Part shown: positions 45,398-54,263 of the stretch, in pieces
Position numbering within the stretch: position 1 is the first letter of the stretch
How the letters are laid out: each line of letters starts with the position of its first letter
Origin: Siphonobacter sp. SORGH_AS_0500
GTDB taxonomy: Bacteria > Bacteroidota > Bacteroidia > Cytophagales > Spirosomataceae
Assembly (NCBI RefSeq): GCF_002838835.1
Contig: NZ_NHPP01000002.1
Coordinates: 186,001 to 250,000 of the forward strand
DNA length: 64,000 bases
Reading direction: 5' to 3'
The notes under the pieces: generated by a model
Database searches by the model: none
Seen by the model: the letters and a program-made list of their open reading frames with translations, nothing else
Told to the model about the DNA's origin: nothing
Made by a program: the position numbers and the translations under genes

Positions 45398-48392
45398 TTA
45401 GAAATTAACAGTTAAGCCTAACAGGAATGTACGTGGTGTTGGATACGCATCCAGTTCAATACCTGAGGATAATGTACCTGCGGTCTGATCAGTGCTATTC
45501 GCCAGTGTTCTTCCGGGAAGCTCAGGAGTAAAGCCTGAGAATTTCTGGAAGGTTACCAGGTTTTGAGCCGTAGCGTACACGCGAATACCCTGCATTTTCC
45601 AGCTATCTGTTAACGTTTTAGGTAAAGTGTACCCTAACGAAATGTTATTCAGTCGCAGGTAGGAACCTGATTCGATGTAATAATCAGAAGCCAGAGCTAC
45701 GTCGTTTGAAGGACGAGGGTTCGTGCTGGAGGTATTGGATGGCGACCACCAGTTCGTTACCGAAGCTTCGATGTTTTCATTACCAAACGCTGGGCTTTCT
45801 TACCGTTGTAAATCTGGTTACCCAGGTTACCCGCAGCCGTTATGCTCAAATCGAAGTTTTTGTAACTTAAACCACCCGTCAAACCGAAGTAATATTTAGG
45901 CTGATACGAACCTTTGTACACCCGGTCATTGCCATTGATGATGCCGTCACCGTTGGTATCTACGTAACGAAGATCACCTACTTTCGCTGATGAAATGTGC
46001 GGGTAGGCATCTAACTCAGCCTGTGACTGGAAAATACCATTGGTCTGATATACATAGAAGCTACCGATGGGCTGTCCTTCCGCGGTTTGAGTTGTGATCT
46101 GACCGTTACCTAAGCTACCCGCCTGGATGGGAAGACCGCCGTTCACACGTTCAATTTTGTTATTGTTAATCGTTAAGTTAACGCCAACGTTGTAACGGAA
46201 ATCGCCTTTCTTTTCATTCCAGTTCAAGCCAAACTCAATACCACGGTTACGGATGTCAGCCGCGTTGGTTAAGTATTGTGAATCATTATCACCGAAAATG
46301 GCATCAATAGGCTTGTAAATCAAAGCGTCACGGGTAAGCTTATCGTAGTAGTTTACTTCTCCCGTCAGACGGTTATTCAGCAAACCAAATTCCAGTCCTA
46401 AATCTTTCTCCGTTGTTACTTCCCAACGCAGGTTCAAATCCTTGATATCCTGAATCGTATAACCAGAAGCTAACTGACCATCAATTTGGTAATCCAGGTT
46501 AGAAGTCAGCGTATATAAGAAGGCGTTCGGAACGATTTTGTCATTACCTACCTGACCCCAGCTAGCCCGCAGTTTCAGCGTAGAGAATAGGTTCTGACCT
46601 TTCATGAACTCCTCGTTACCAATTTGCCACGCCGCACCAACGGATGGGAAAATGCTGGAGCGGTTATTCGAAGGAACTTGCTCGAACCATCCTGACGAAT
46701 CGTAGCGGTTAACAGGTAACGATCATCGTAGTTATAGTTTAAGCGACCGTAGTAGGACAAACGTCTTTCCAGCCCCATGCCGTTTTCATTCGTAGCCGTA
46801 GCCTGCGTACCCAAATTCAGCACCCAATAATTCGGATCATTCGGAACATTCAGACGAGAACCACCGAAGAAACTGGTTTTGTAACGTTCGCCCGTGAAAC
46901 CCACCAGAGCATTGAAGTTATGCTTCTCGCCGAACGTTTTGGTATATGTTAACGTGTTATCCCAAACCCAGCGGTTGGCGTTATCATCGCGAAGCGTCAG
47001 TTGGCTGGTATTGTTCTGCTGATTACCCGATACTACATAAACCGGATTGTATTTGCGGTTATTGAAAGAACGGTTTTCAACGGCGAAGTTAGAGCGGAAT
47101 TTCAGATCATCGGTAAGGTTCCATTCGGCGAATAAAACCCCCTGTAAACGTAAGCTAGTGGTATGATCGTTCGTGTAATTCAACTGAGCTACGGGGTTGG
47201 CTACGTTGTTCCGAAGGGTATAACCATAGCTGCCATCTTCATTATAAACCGGAACGATAGGAGCCTGCTTGTAAGCACTGGTAAAAGCGGAGTAAGGCTT
47301 GTTTTCGTTATTCTCCTGAGCCAGGTTAAGCGAAGCTCCAATTTTGAAGGACTTGCTGATCTGATAATCATTGCTGGCACGAAGGCTTAAACGGCGGTAA
47401 CCGTTTCCTTTCAGAATCCCATCATCGTAGAGGTAACCTCCACTCAGAAAATACGTACTTTTTTCAGAACCACCCGCTAAAGAGATGTTGTGGTTATGAA
47501 CCAAAGCCGTGCGGGTAATGGCATCAAACCAGTTGGTATTCGCCTTAATATCAGCACTCGTGAAAGAAGGTTGTTGACCAGCCCGAATTAATGCCTCGTT
47601 TGAGAAATCAATGTATTGCTGAGAACCCGCCATAGGCACTTTACGCGAAGCCTGACGAACCCCAACGTAACCATCGTACGTCACACGAATAGCACCCGAC
47701 TGACCGCGTTTGGTGGTTACTAAAACCACCCCATTTGCTGCACGCATCCCGTAAATGGCCGTTGCTGAAGCATCCTTAAGTACGTCCATTGAAGTGATAT
47801 CCTGAGGGTTGATGTTCCGAATATCATCCGTAATTACTCCATCCACTACGTATAAAGGATCTGCACCAGCGAGCAACGTACCCGTTCCGCGGATACGAAG
47901 GGTAGGTACGCTACCGGGTTCTCCGGAAGAAGTAACCTGAACCCCCGCCAATTTACCCTGCATGGCTTGTGTTGCCGAAGCTACGGGTTGATTGACCAGA
48001 TCGGCCGTTTTTAGGGAAGCTACTGCTCCGGTTAAATCTTTCTTACGAGCCGTACCGTAACCGATGGCTACTACTTCGTTTAAAGTAGAAGCGTCCGATT
48101 CCAGTGTGATCGTTACGTCAGTCGTTGCATTAGTTACGGTAACTTCTTTTGGTTTCATTCCTACGAAACTTACCGTTAGAACATCTCCTGCATTGGCATT
48201 AATGGAGAAACGTCCTTCAGCATCTGAGTTGGTACCACGGGTTGTACCCTTTATAGCGATAGTAGCACCGGGCAAAGCCTGATTGTCGTCGGCACTGGTT
48301 ACTCGGCCAGTGATGCGACGTGCCTCCTGAGCATGACCTTGAGTCAGGATTAGGAATAGCATACAAAGCAACAAGTAATAAGCTTTCTTCAT
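45398..48392 (-). CDS. SusC/RagA family TonB-linked outer-membrane protein, two apparent 1-nt deletions
   Basis: A ~998-residue SusC. From ATG 48392 there is a signal peptide MKKAYYLLLCMLFLILTQGHAQ, a carboxypeptidase-like domain (ITGRVTSADDNQALPGATIAIKG in two blocks), then the plug with AIGYGTARKKDLTGAVAS and VVDGVITDDIRNINPQDITS. The frame breaks at about 46676 (after RQDGSSKF; adding one base restores SNNRSSIFPSVGAAW) and again at about 45790 (TTT for TTTT; one T restores RFGNENIEASVTNWWSPS). The rest runs to the barrel end LDAYPTPRTFLLGLTVNF. With those two bases the protein is intact. Two indels in one gene argue for sequencing error, but a real lesion would disable the PUL. The promoter is at 48419-48451. 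Confidence 0.92.
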
Positions 48393-48418
48393 GTTAAGGA
48401 ATTGTATTATTTGATGAG

Positions 48419-48451
48419 CAAAATTAAAATATCCAAGTAGGTGACCCCAAA
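48419..48451 (-). promoter_or_regulatory. Candidate promoter of the susC operon
   Basis: On the minus strand TTTG (48451-48448), 21 bases, then TAATTTTG (48426-48419), matching the consensus. It ends 26 bases before the susC ATG. Direct repeats begin seven bases upstream of the -33 box. Confidence 0.55.
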
Positions 48452-48457
48452 TAAAGC

Positions 48458-48511
48458 ACCACATCATTACCACATCATTTTGATTCAGGGACTTGTATAG
48501 ACCACATCATT
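48458..48511. promoter_or_regulatory. Triple 11-bp direct repeat (ACCACATCATT), candidate regulator-binding sites
   Basis: Perfect copies at 48458-48468, 48469-48479 and 48501-48511. Offsets of 11 and 32 bases put all three on nearly the same face of the helix. They lie between the susC promoter and the divergent sensor-regulator gene, immediately upstream of the susC -33 box, as expected for activator sites. Confidence 0.65.
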
Positions 48512-48601
48512 CTTTCATATTTGTACTTATTGATGAGAAAATTGTTTTCAGAATTGGCTATAAATAGCATTCAGATAGTGAAAGAATGGATTAGAGAAAG
48601 A

Positions 48602-51400
48602 ATGATAGCGAATCAGGCCGTGCGGTGGTTCATCATTCTATGGTGTTGGAGTATAAGTGGCTACGGACAGGGATATATCGATCAGTTACAAAAGCTATGC
48701 CTTCCAGCAGTGCTCCATTTTTCGGCCAATGATTATCAGGCCCAGCGTCAAAACTGGAGTATTGCCCAAAATCCGGCCACTCGATTCATGTATGTGGGCA
48801 ATTCCAAAGGCTTGCTGGAATATGATGGTCATACCTGGAAAAACTATGTACTTCCTCAGCGTCAGATCATTCGCTCTGTTGCGGTGGCCGATAATCGGAT
48901 TTATACCGGAGCTTTGGGGGAGTTTGGGTATTGGCTGGCAGACTCGTTAGGAAGTTTAAAGTATCATTCGTTAACCCCTTTGCAGAAAGACAAGCGTTCC
49001 CGGCAGGAAGAAATATGGAATATCTTACCGATGCAGGATGCCGTCTATTTTCATTCTTTTGCTTTTTTGTATCGTTATCAGAACAACCAGATAACTACCC
49101 TGCGAACACCCGGAAATGTGTTTTATGCCTTTCAGATTGACAATCGTCTGTTCGTTCAGATTTTTGAGAAAGGCCTCTATGAATGGATCGACGAACAATT
49201 TGTATTTGTAAAAGGCAGCGAGTTTCTGGGAAAAGAATGGGTGAGAAGTATACTCAAGGCTGGGGGCAATACGCTACAAATTGGTACGGATCGGGCCATG
49301 TATAGCTATGAGCAGGGGCAATTCGTTCGCCAGCATACGCCGGCGAGTCAGTTTCTGGCAGTAAATCAATTGAATAAAGCCATTCGAATTGATGAACATA
49401 CGTACCTCTACGGTTCAGTGCTGAATGGGGCCATTATTACCGATGAAAACGGTCAGATTCGCTCGTATCTGAATCAAAAATCAGGACTTCAGAACAATAC
49501 CATTCTAGCCTTACATCTGGATGCCGACGGGAATGTCTGGACGGGAACCGATAATGGAATTGATGCCATTCTGTTTAGTTCGCCAGTTCGTCATTATCAG
49601 GATCAGTATGGTTTGCTGGGAACGGTCTATGATGCGGCCCTTTACGAAAATGAAGTATACGTAGGGACTAATCATGGGGTATTTAAGGTAAAGAATGGCT
49701 CAAATGGGCCCGATATACAGATGGTTTCCGGGAGCCAGGGACAGGTTTGGGATCTGGAAGTAATTGATGGGAAGTTATTCTGTGGTCATAATGAAGGGAC
49801 GTTCGTGCTGGAAGGCAACGCCTTTCGTCAGTTGTCCCATCTGACGGGTGGACTGGTAATTCACGCCTTTGCTCAACATCCAGACGTATTAATTCAGGGA
49901 ACGTACACCGATTTAGTGATTTACCGCAAGGAAAACGGACAGTGGAAATTCAGTCATACGCTATCGGGTGATTTTGCTTTAACTGATAACATCCTGGAAT
50001 TAAAAGATGGTACACTTTGGCTAAAGCAGAAATACCGGGGCATTCGGGCCATCAAGTTGTCTGCTGATTTCAGGAAAGTAATCAGTAATATTTCCATCAA
50101 AGGTTTTCAGGATGCCGTTTTATCTGAAGTAGAAGGAGAGCCAGTGGTTAGCACGCAACGGCGGGCGTATTATCTTCAGAAATTCAGTCTGAGTACGATT
50201 CCTATTCTCGGTAATCAGGGGATTAAAAACATTTTTCCTATTGATTATAAATCATACATGGTGTTGCGGTCGAACGGGTCGTTGGCTTATTGGGTACCCG
50301 GACAGCGAATCTCTGAGTTATACTTAAAGCACGTGCAGTGGGTGGAAGGCTACGAAAATGTGGTAAGCCTGGACCCGAAAACTCTGTTGATTTGTGGGGA
50401 TGATGGCTTTTCCATGGTGCCCGTTTCCTACATCAATCATGGCAATAAGTTGCCGTATGCCCGGCCTAACATTCGGAAAGTAGCAGCGGAGAAATTTCTC
50501 AGCCGTTTTTATCCCAATCAGCCTGCGAATGAGCTTACACTCAAGTATTGGCAGAACAACCTCTCAGTTACCTATGCTTCCACTCAATTTGAAGCCGATA
50601 TTTCCTATCAGTATCTGATCGAAGGAAAAATGCAGAACTGGTCGGCTTTGACGAAAAGTAATGAGCTGAATACCGGCCCTTTGGAACCGGGCTCTTACGT
50701 GTTAAAGGTGCGTTCGTCGGTTTCGGGGGAAGAGACAGCCTTACCCTTCGAAATTCGCCCGCCCTGGTACTGGAATATCTGGAGTCAGCTGGTTTACTTA
50801 CTGATCATTACCATCGGCGTTTGGGTAACTTATCAGATTTATCTGAAGCGAATTCAAACGCATCAGCAGCGAATTCAGTCTAAAATGCAGAAGCAACTGG
50901 AAGACGAACAACGGCGTAATGAGCAGACGCTAACCGAAATTCGAAATGAACAGTTAAAAAAAGATGTAGATCGGAAATCAGAAGAGCTAGCGAATTCAGC
51001 CATGAACTTGTTACATAAAAACGAGTTACTCGAAACCATCAAAGAGGAACTGGATAAGCTACGGAAAGAAATGGGTCCTGATTTGGGTACAAAGCAGTAT
51101 CGATCTTTAGTGCAGCTCATTGACCGAAACCTGGCTGACGAGCATAGCTGGGACATCTTCGAGTCGAATTTCAATGATGTGCACGACTACTTCTTCAAGA
51201 AATTGCTTGCCTCGTATCCCAATCTGACCTCTGGTGATTTAAAGCTGGCGGCTTATCTCCGCATGAATCTATCCAGTAAAGAAATTGCTCGCTTATTGAA
51301 CATTACCGTAAGAAGTGTAGAACTGAAGCGGTATCGGTTGCGAGGCAAACTGGATTTGCCAACTGAACAGAATCTGAATGAATTTCTGATTAAGATCTAA
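48602..51400 (+). CDS. One-component sensor: beta-propeller, Y_Y_Y domain and LuxR-type HTH
   Basis: From the ATG at 48602 (signal-like MIANQAVRWFIILWCWSISGYGQ) a ~932-residue regulator. The frame is open to 48521, but that segment overlaps the control region. A periplasmic two-component-regulator-type propeller occupies most of the protein, with repeat phrases such as VWTGTDNGIDAI, VYVGTNHGVFKV and LFCGHNEGTFVL. A Y_Y_Y domain (SVTYASTQFEADISYQYLIEG) comes next, then a membrane helix (LVYLLIITIGVWVTYQIYL), a coiled coil of ~100 residues and a C-terminal HTH (GDLKLAAYLRMNLSSKEIAR, LLNITVRSVELKRYRLRGKL). There is no kinase or receiver domain, so this resembles a one-component form of Bacteroidota PUL sensors. 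It is divergent from susC and probably activates it on binding oligosaccharide. Confidence 0.9.
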   Translation: MIANQAVRWFIILWCWSISGYGQGYIDQLQKLCLPAVLHFSANDYQAQRQNWSIAQNPATRFMYVGNSKGLLEYDGHTWKNYVLPQRQIIRSVAVADNRIYTGALGEFGYWLADSLGSLKYHSLTPLQKDKRSRQEEIWNILPMQDAVYFHSFAFLYRYQNNQITTLRTPGNVFYAFQIDNRLFVQIFEKGLYEWIDEQFVFVKGSEFLGKEWVRSILKAGGNTLQIGTDRAMYSYEQGQFVRQHTPASQFLAVNQLNKAIRIDEHTYLYGSVLNGAIITDENGQIRSYLNQKSGLQNNTILALHLDADGNVWTGTDNGIDAILFSSPVRHYQDQYGLLGTVYDAALYENEVYVGTNHGVFKVKNGSNGPDIQMVSGSQGQVWDLEVIDGKLFCGHNEGTFVLEGNAFRQLSHLTGGLVIHAFAQHPDVLIQGTYTDLVIYRKENGQWKFSHTLSGDFALTDNILELKDGTLWLKQKYRGIRAIKLSADFRKVISNISIKGFQDAVLSEVEGEPVVSTQRRAYYLQKFSLSTIPILGNQGIKNIFPIDYKSYMVLRSNGSLAYWVPGQRISELYLKHVQWVEGYENVVSLDPKTLLICGDDGFSMVPVSYINHGNKLPYARPNIRKVAAEKFLSRFYPNQPANELTLKYWQNNLSVTYASTQFEADISYQYLIEGKMQNWSALTKSNELNTGPLEPGSYVLKVRSSVSGEETALPFEIRPPWYWNIWSQLVYLLIITIGVWVTYQIYLKRIQTHQQRIQSKMQKQLEDEQRRNEQTLTEIRNEQLKKDVDRKSEELANSAMNLLHKNELLETIKEELDKLRKEMGPDLGTKQYRSLVQLIDRNLADEHSWDIFESNFNDVHDYFFKKLLASYPNLTSGDLKLAAYLRMNLSSKEIARLLNITVRSVELKRYRLRGKLDLPTEQNLNEFLIKI

Positions 51401-51402
51401 AT

Positions 51403-51441
51403 CAAGAAAGCCTGATGAAATGATTTCATCAGGCTTTCTTG
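51403..51441. terminator. Bidirectional terminator between the sensor gene and mraY
   Basis: CAAGAAAGCCTGATGAAA (51403-51420) pairs with TTCATCAGGCTTTCTTG over a short loop, serving two convergent genes. Stem length is about 17 bp. Confidence 0.92.
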
Positions 51442-51455
51442 TACTTGAAACGTGA

Positions 51456-52688
51456 TTACCGAAGTTTCAGCGTAACCAGCGTAAAGACGGCCAGAATAAT
51501 GCTGATGATCAGAAAACGCATGACAATTTTAGGTTCTGGAATGTTCGATTTCTGATAGTGGTGGTGTAAAGGCGACATCTTAAAAAGCCGGTGCAACTTG
51601 GCATATTCCAGCCCATGACGCCGCTTTTGGTACTTAAAGTAACTCACCTGTAAAATAACCGACAGCGATTCAATCAGGAAAACACCGCATAAAATCGGAA
51701 TCAATAGCTCTTTCCGTAACACAATGGCCAGCGTAGCAATCACACTACCCAGCATCAAACTGCCGGTATCTCCCATGAAAACCTGGGCCGGATAGGTATT
51801 GTACCAAAGGAAGCCGACGCAGGCTCCCACAAAGGCTCCGCAGAAGACGACGAGTTCGCCCGAAAGCGGAATGTAATATATGTTCAGGTATTGAGAGAAA
51901 ATCTTGTTCCCTGATAAATAAGCCAGAATCCCCAGGGTCAGGCCGATAATGATGGAGTTACCCGCCGCCAGACCATCAATTCCATCCGTAATGTTTGCTC
52001 CATTGGAAACCGCCGTTACAATGACGATGACGATGAGGGTGTATAAAATCCAGGTGTATTCGTCGGGAAGAATCGAGTCGGGCAGGATTTTTGAATAATC
52101 AATTTCGTTGTTTTTGAAAAAAGGAACGTTCGTCAGGAATTCCTTGGTATCCGTAAATTTCCGAAGTTCGGCAAAGCCCGTCGGGGTGTTAATCCGTGCT
52201 TCTTCATAGACCCGAATTTTAATATCCGGGGAGTAATGCATGGTCAACCCAATGAGAAGCCCGATTCCAACCTGACCCACAATTTTGAATCGGCCCGGTA
52301 AGCCTTCTTTATTTTTTCTGAAAACCTTAATGTAATCATCCACGAAGCCAATCAGACAAGTCCAGACGGCAGAGATAAGCAAGAGGATGACGTATATGTT
52401 ATCGAGCTTGGAAAACAACAGTACCGGAACGACAATGGCCAGCAGGATAATGAAACCACCCATCGTAGGGGTTCCTTTTTTCTGCATTTGCCCTTCGAGG
52501 CCCAAATCACGAATGGATTCACCGATTTGCAGGCGTTGCAAATACCAGATGATTCGTTTTCCAAAAACAATTCCAATAATTAATGACGTAACTGTAGCCG
52601 CTGCCGTCCGGAAAGTTAAAAATTGAAAAACCCCCGCTCCCGGAAAATTGAAGGTTTTATCGAGATAGTCGAAAAGATAGTAAAGCAT
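51456..52688 (-). CDS. mraY: Phospho-MurNAc-pentapeptide transferase
   Basis: A 410-residue polytopic enzyme that makes lipid I from UDP-MurNAc-pentapeptide and undecaprenyl phosphate. Signatures: [14 protein letters not shown], the first aspartate-rich motif [51 protein letters not shown] and [14 protein letters not shown]. Longer than the E. coli protein because of an insertion after the fourth helix block, as usual in Bacteroidota. Unusually it is not within a dcw cluster: upstream lies ferritin (different unit, with terminator 52790-52815) and downstream the PUL regulator. No other mur or fts gene is visible in the window. Confidence 0.96.
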   Translation of the reverse strand: MLYYLFDYLDKTFNFPGAGVFQFLTFRTAAATVTSLIIGIVFGKRIIWYLQRLQIGESIRDLGLEGQMQKKGTPTMGGFIILLAIVVPVLLFSKLDNIYVILLLISAVWTCLIGFVDDYIKVFRKNKEGLPGRFKIVGQVGIGLLIGLTMHYSPDIKIRVYEEARINTPTGFAELRKFTDTKEFLTNVPFFKNNEIDYSKILPDSILPDEYTWILYTLIVIVIVTAVSNGANITDGIDGLAAGNSIIIGLTLGILAYLSGNKIFSQYLNIYYIPLSGELVVFCGAFVGACVGFLWYNTYPAQVFMGDTGSLMLGSVIATLAIVLRKELLIPILCGVFLIESLSVILQVSYFKYQKRRHGLEYAKLHRLFKMSPLHHHYQKSNIPEPKIVMRFLIISIILAVFTLVTLKLR

Positions 52689-52789
52689 ACTAGGCTACAA
52701 AATGATAATGTGGGTACTAAGTTCTGTAAAACGCGGCAAATCGCCTTACTCAACTTTTAAAATACCCGAATTTTGGCAGATTTATACAA

Positions 52790-52815
52790 AAAAAGCCCGC
52801 AAGTGCGGGCTTTTT
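52790..52815 (-). terminator. Terminator of the ferritin gene
   Basis: AAAAAGCCCGC (52790-52800) pairs with GCGGGCTTTTT (52805-52815) over AAGT. It lies 17 bases beyond the ferritin stop. Confidence 0.92.
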
Positions 52816-52831
52816 CAGGAGATAAAAAGGA

Positions 52832-53362
52832 CTATTCTACGTCAAGATGAGTGATTTTGTACACGTAACGGTCGATTTGGAAGCGACCCGTGCCTTCTTC
52901 GCCAATAACGTCGAAGAGTTCAAGAGCACGACGAGCGTTGATTTCTTCTTCTACTTGTTCTTTCACAAACCACTGTAAGAAGTTCTCTGTTGCGTAATCT
53001 TCAACCCGGCGGCAAAGGGTAACCAGACGGTTGATGGAATGCGTAACGTTGATTTCGCTTTGCAGAGCCGCTTCGAAAATGCTACGGAACGAAGGGTAAT
53101 CGTGAGGAACGGGTCCTACTTCTGGTGAATAAGCCATCACGCCTTGGTCTGCCAGATAGTGGAAAATCTTTAACATGTGCTCACGCTCTTCTTCAGCTTG
53201 TTTGTAGAAGTATTTCGCAGAGTACAGGTAACCATTTACTTCACACCATGAAGCCATGGCCAAATATTTTGAAGAAGCCTCAGCTTCCATTTTTACTTGT
53301 GCATTTAATGCTAATTCAACTTCCTCTTTTAATGAGGTACGGAGGCGTTGCAAATCTTTCAT
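52832..53362 (-). CDS. ftnA: Ferritin (FtnA type)
   Basis: A 176-residue non-haem ferritin. Four-helix bundle residues for the ferroxidase centre are visible: E in NAQVKMEAEASSKYLAMASW, EEEREHMLKIFHY (E and H pair), and Q/E in QWFVKEQVEEEINARRAL. The cytoplasmic protein stores iron as a 24-mer. No tail extension. It has its own canonical promoter (53461-53490) with a leader of about 90 nt, and a terminator. It lies next to an iron-uptake locus with opposite presumed regulation. Confidence 0.95.
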   Translation of the reverse strand: MKDLQRLRTSLKEEVELALNAQVKMEAEASSKYLAMASWCEVNGYLYSAKYFYKQAEEEREHMLKIFHYLADQGVMAYSPEVGPVPHDYPSFRSIFEAALQSEINVTHSINRLVTLCRRVEDYATENFLQWFVKEQVEEEINARRALELFDVIGEEGTGRFQIDRYVYKITHLDVE

Positions 53363-53460
53363 GGGTACTTTATTATGTTTCTAATGAGATAGTTCAAAAA
53401 AGTATGCTCGTTGCTATGGTCTTGTGCTTTTTTAAGAAGTGTGCAAGACTTTCTACACCA

Positions 53461-53490
53461 CAAAAGTAGGGGTGCAAGGACAGAAAGCAA
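53461..53490 (-). promoter_or_regulatory. Canonical Bacteroidota promoter of ferritin
   Basis: On the minus strand TTG (53490-53488), exactly 19 bases, then TACTTTTG (53468-53461). The predicted leader to the ATG at 53362 is about 90 nt, long enough for post-transcriptional control. Confidence 0.7.
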
Positions 53491-53544
53491 TACTAACTAG
53501 TTGAAAAAGAGTAATTTAGAAAGAATCTCATTATAAAACTAAAT

Positions 53545-53578
53545 AAGGCCCGATTGAACGAATCCAATCGGGCCTTAT
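53545..53578 (-). terminator. Terminator of the 116-aa gene
   Basis: TAAGGCCCGATT (53545-53556) pairs with AATCGGGCCTTA (53567-53578), 27 bases after the stop at 53605 read leftward, followed by TTTAG. Confidence 0.85.
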
Positions 53579-53604
53579 CTTAAAAGCAGGTATGTCTTTC
53601 TAGC

Positions 53605-53955
53605 TTAGGAAGCGTAGGTATACAAAGCTTCGTGAAGCATAGAGTTTAAATCTAAAGCAAACTGAGTGCCTGAAAGTAAGTCACGTAACTGAACCAGATC
53701 ACAGAGCGTCAGCACTAATTGCTGATTGGATTTGGGAGCTTCGATTACTTCGAAATCATAGGCATCATCCAGATTGAAAATCATGTCGTGCAGATTCACG
53801 CGGTCTACTTTACGACGGAACGAGACAAAATCAAGGTAACGAAAAGCGATAACCTGTTCTCCAAAAGTTAAAATAATCCGATTGGTCAAATCACATTGTT
53901 GCGTAAAGCCTTTAGCCGTACGGTACAGTTCATGAAGGGTAAAAGAATCTTTCAA
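53605..53955 (-). CDS. Small protein of unknown function in the iron locus
   Basis: A 116-residue cytoplasmic-looking protein; I do not recognise the family. Visible: FTLHELYRTAKG at the start, ILTFGEQVIAFRYLDFVSFRRKVD, then EVIEAPKSNQQLVLTLCDLVQLRDLL and a helical end. No signal peptide, no metal-binding cluster (one Cys in CDLTN, one in CDL). Its promoter (53992-54024) lies beside the two palindromes that also face the TonB receptor, so joint iron regulation is likely. A role in heme or siderophore handling or as a small adaptor is only a guess. Confidence 0.75.
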   Translation of the reverse strand: MKDSFTLHELYRTAKGFTQQCDLTNRIILTFGEQVIAFRYLDFVSFRRKVDRVNLHDMIFNLDDAYDFEVIEAPKSNQQLVLTLCDLVQLRDLLSGTQFALDLNSMLHEALYTYAS

Positions 53956-53991
53956 GGAAGTACTGATTTAATCGTGCGTGAAAATCTTCTA

Positions 53992-54024
53992 CAAAGATAG
54001 GTCACAAATCCTGATCAGAACAAA
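53992..54024 (-). promoter_or_regulatory. Candidate promoter of the 116-aa gene
   Basis: On the minus strand TTTG (54024-54021), 21 bases, then TATCTTTG (53999-53992). The first iron-box-like palindrome starts directly upstream at 54025. Confidence 0.5.
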
Positions 54025-54078
54025 TTATTTAGATTGAATAAAAATTATTTCAAAATTATTTGGATTGAATCTAAATAA
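54025..54078. promoter_or_regulatory. Two copies of an iron-box-like palindrome between divergent genes
   Basis: Copy 2 (54056-54078) has arms TTATTTGGATT and AATCTAAATAA around a central G, with one mismatch. Copy 1 (54025-54047) starts TTATTTAGATTGAAT and is degenerate on the right. The copies are offset by 31 bases, about three helical turns. The form resembles operators of Fur/DtxR-type iron regulators. Confidence 0.6.
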
Positions 54079-54097
54079 TGTACTTCCTTTGTGGTGT

Positions 54098-54205
54098 CTA
54101 AGATGGACTAATGGTTAGGGGACAGCTTTTACATCTTAAGCACTCCATCGTTTTTTTGCTCGTTGTTATTAGGAAAAAGCCTTCGTTCTGCGAGGGCTTT
54201 TTTTA
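54098..54205 (+). ncRNA. Candidate iron-regulated short RNA or attenuated leader
   Basis: A weak promoter-like pair (TTTG at 54059-54062, 21 bases, TTCCTTTG at 54084-54091) overlaps the palindrome. About 108 bases later comes a terminator (AAAAAGCC-tTCG / CGA-gGGCTTTTT, 54174-54202, then Ts), still 59 bases before the receptor ATG. Either a small RNA is made or the receptor mRNA is attenuated. Confidence 0.3.
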
Positions 54206-54263
54206 TGAAGGCCCCTTGGTTGCCCTCTTTCTTTCTTAATCATCTAGCGATTTTATAGATCCC

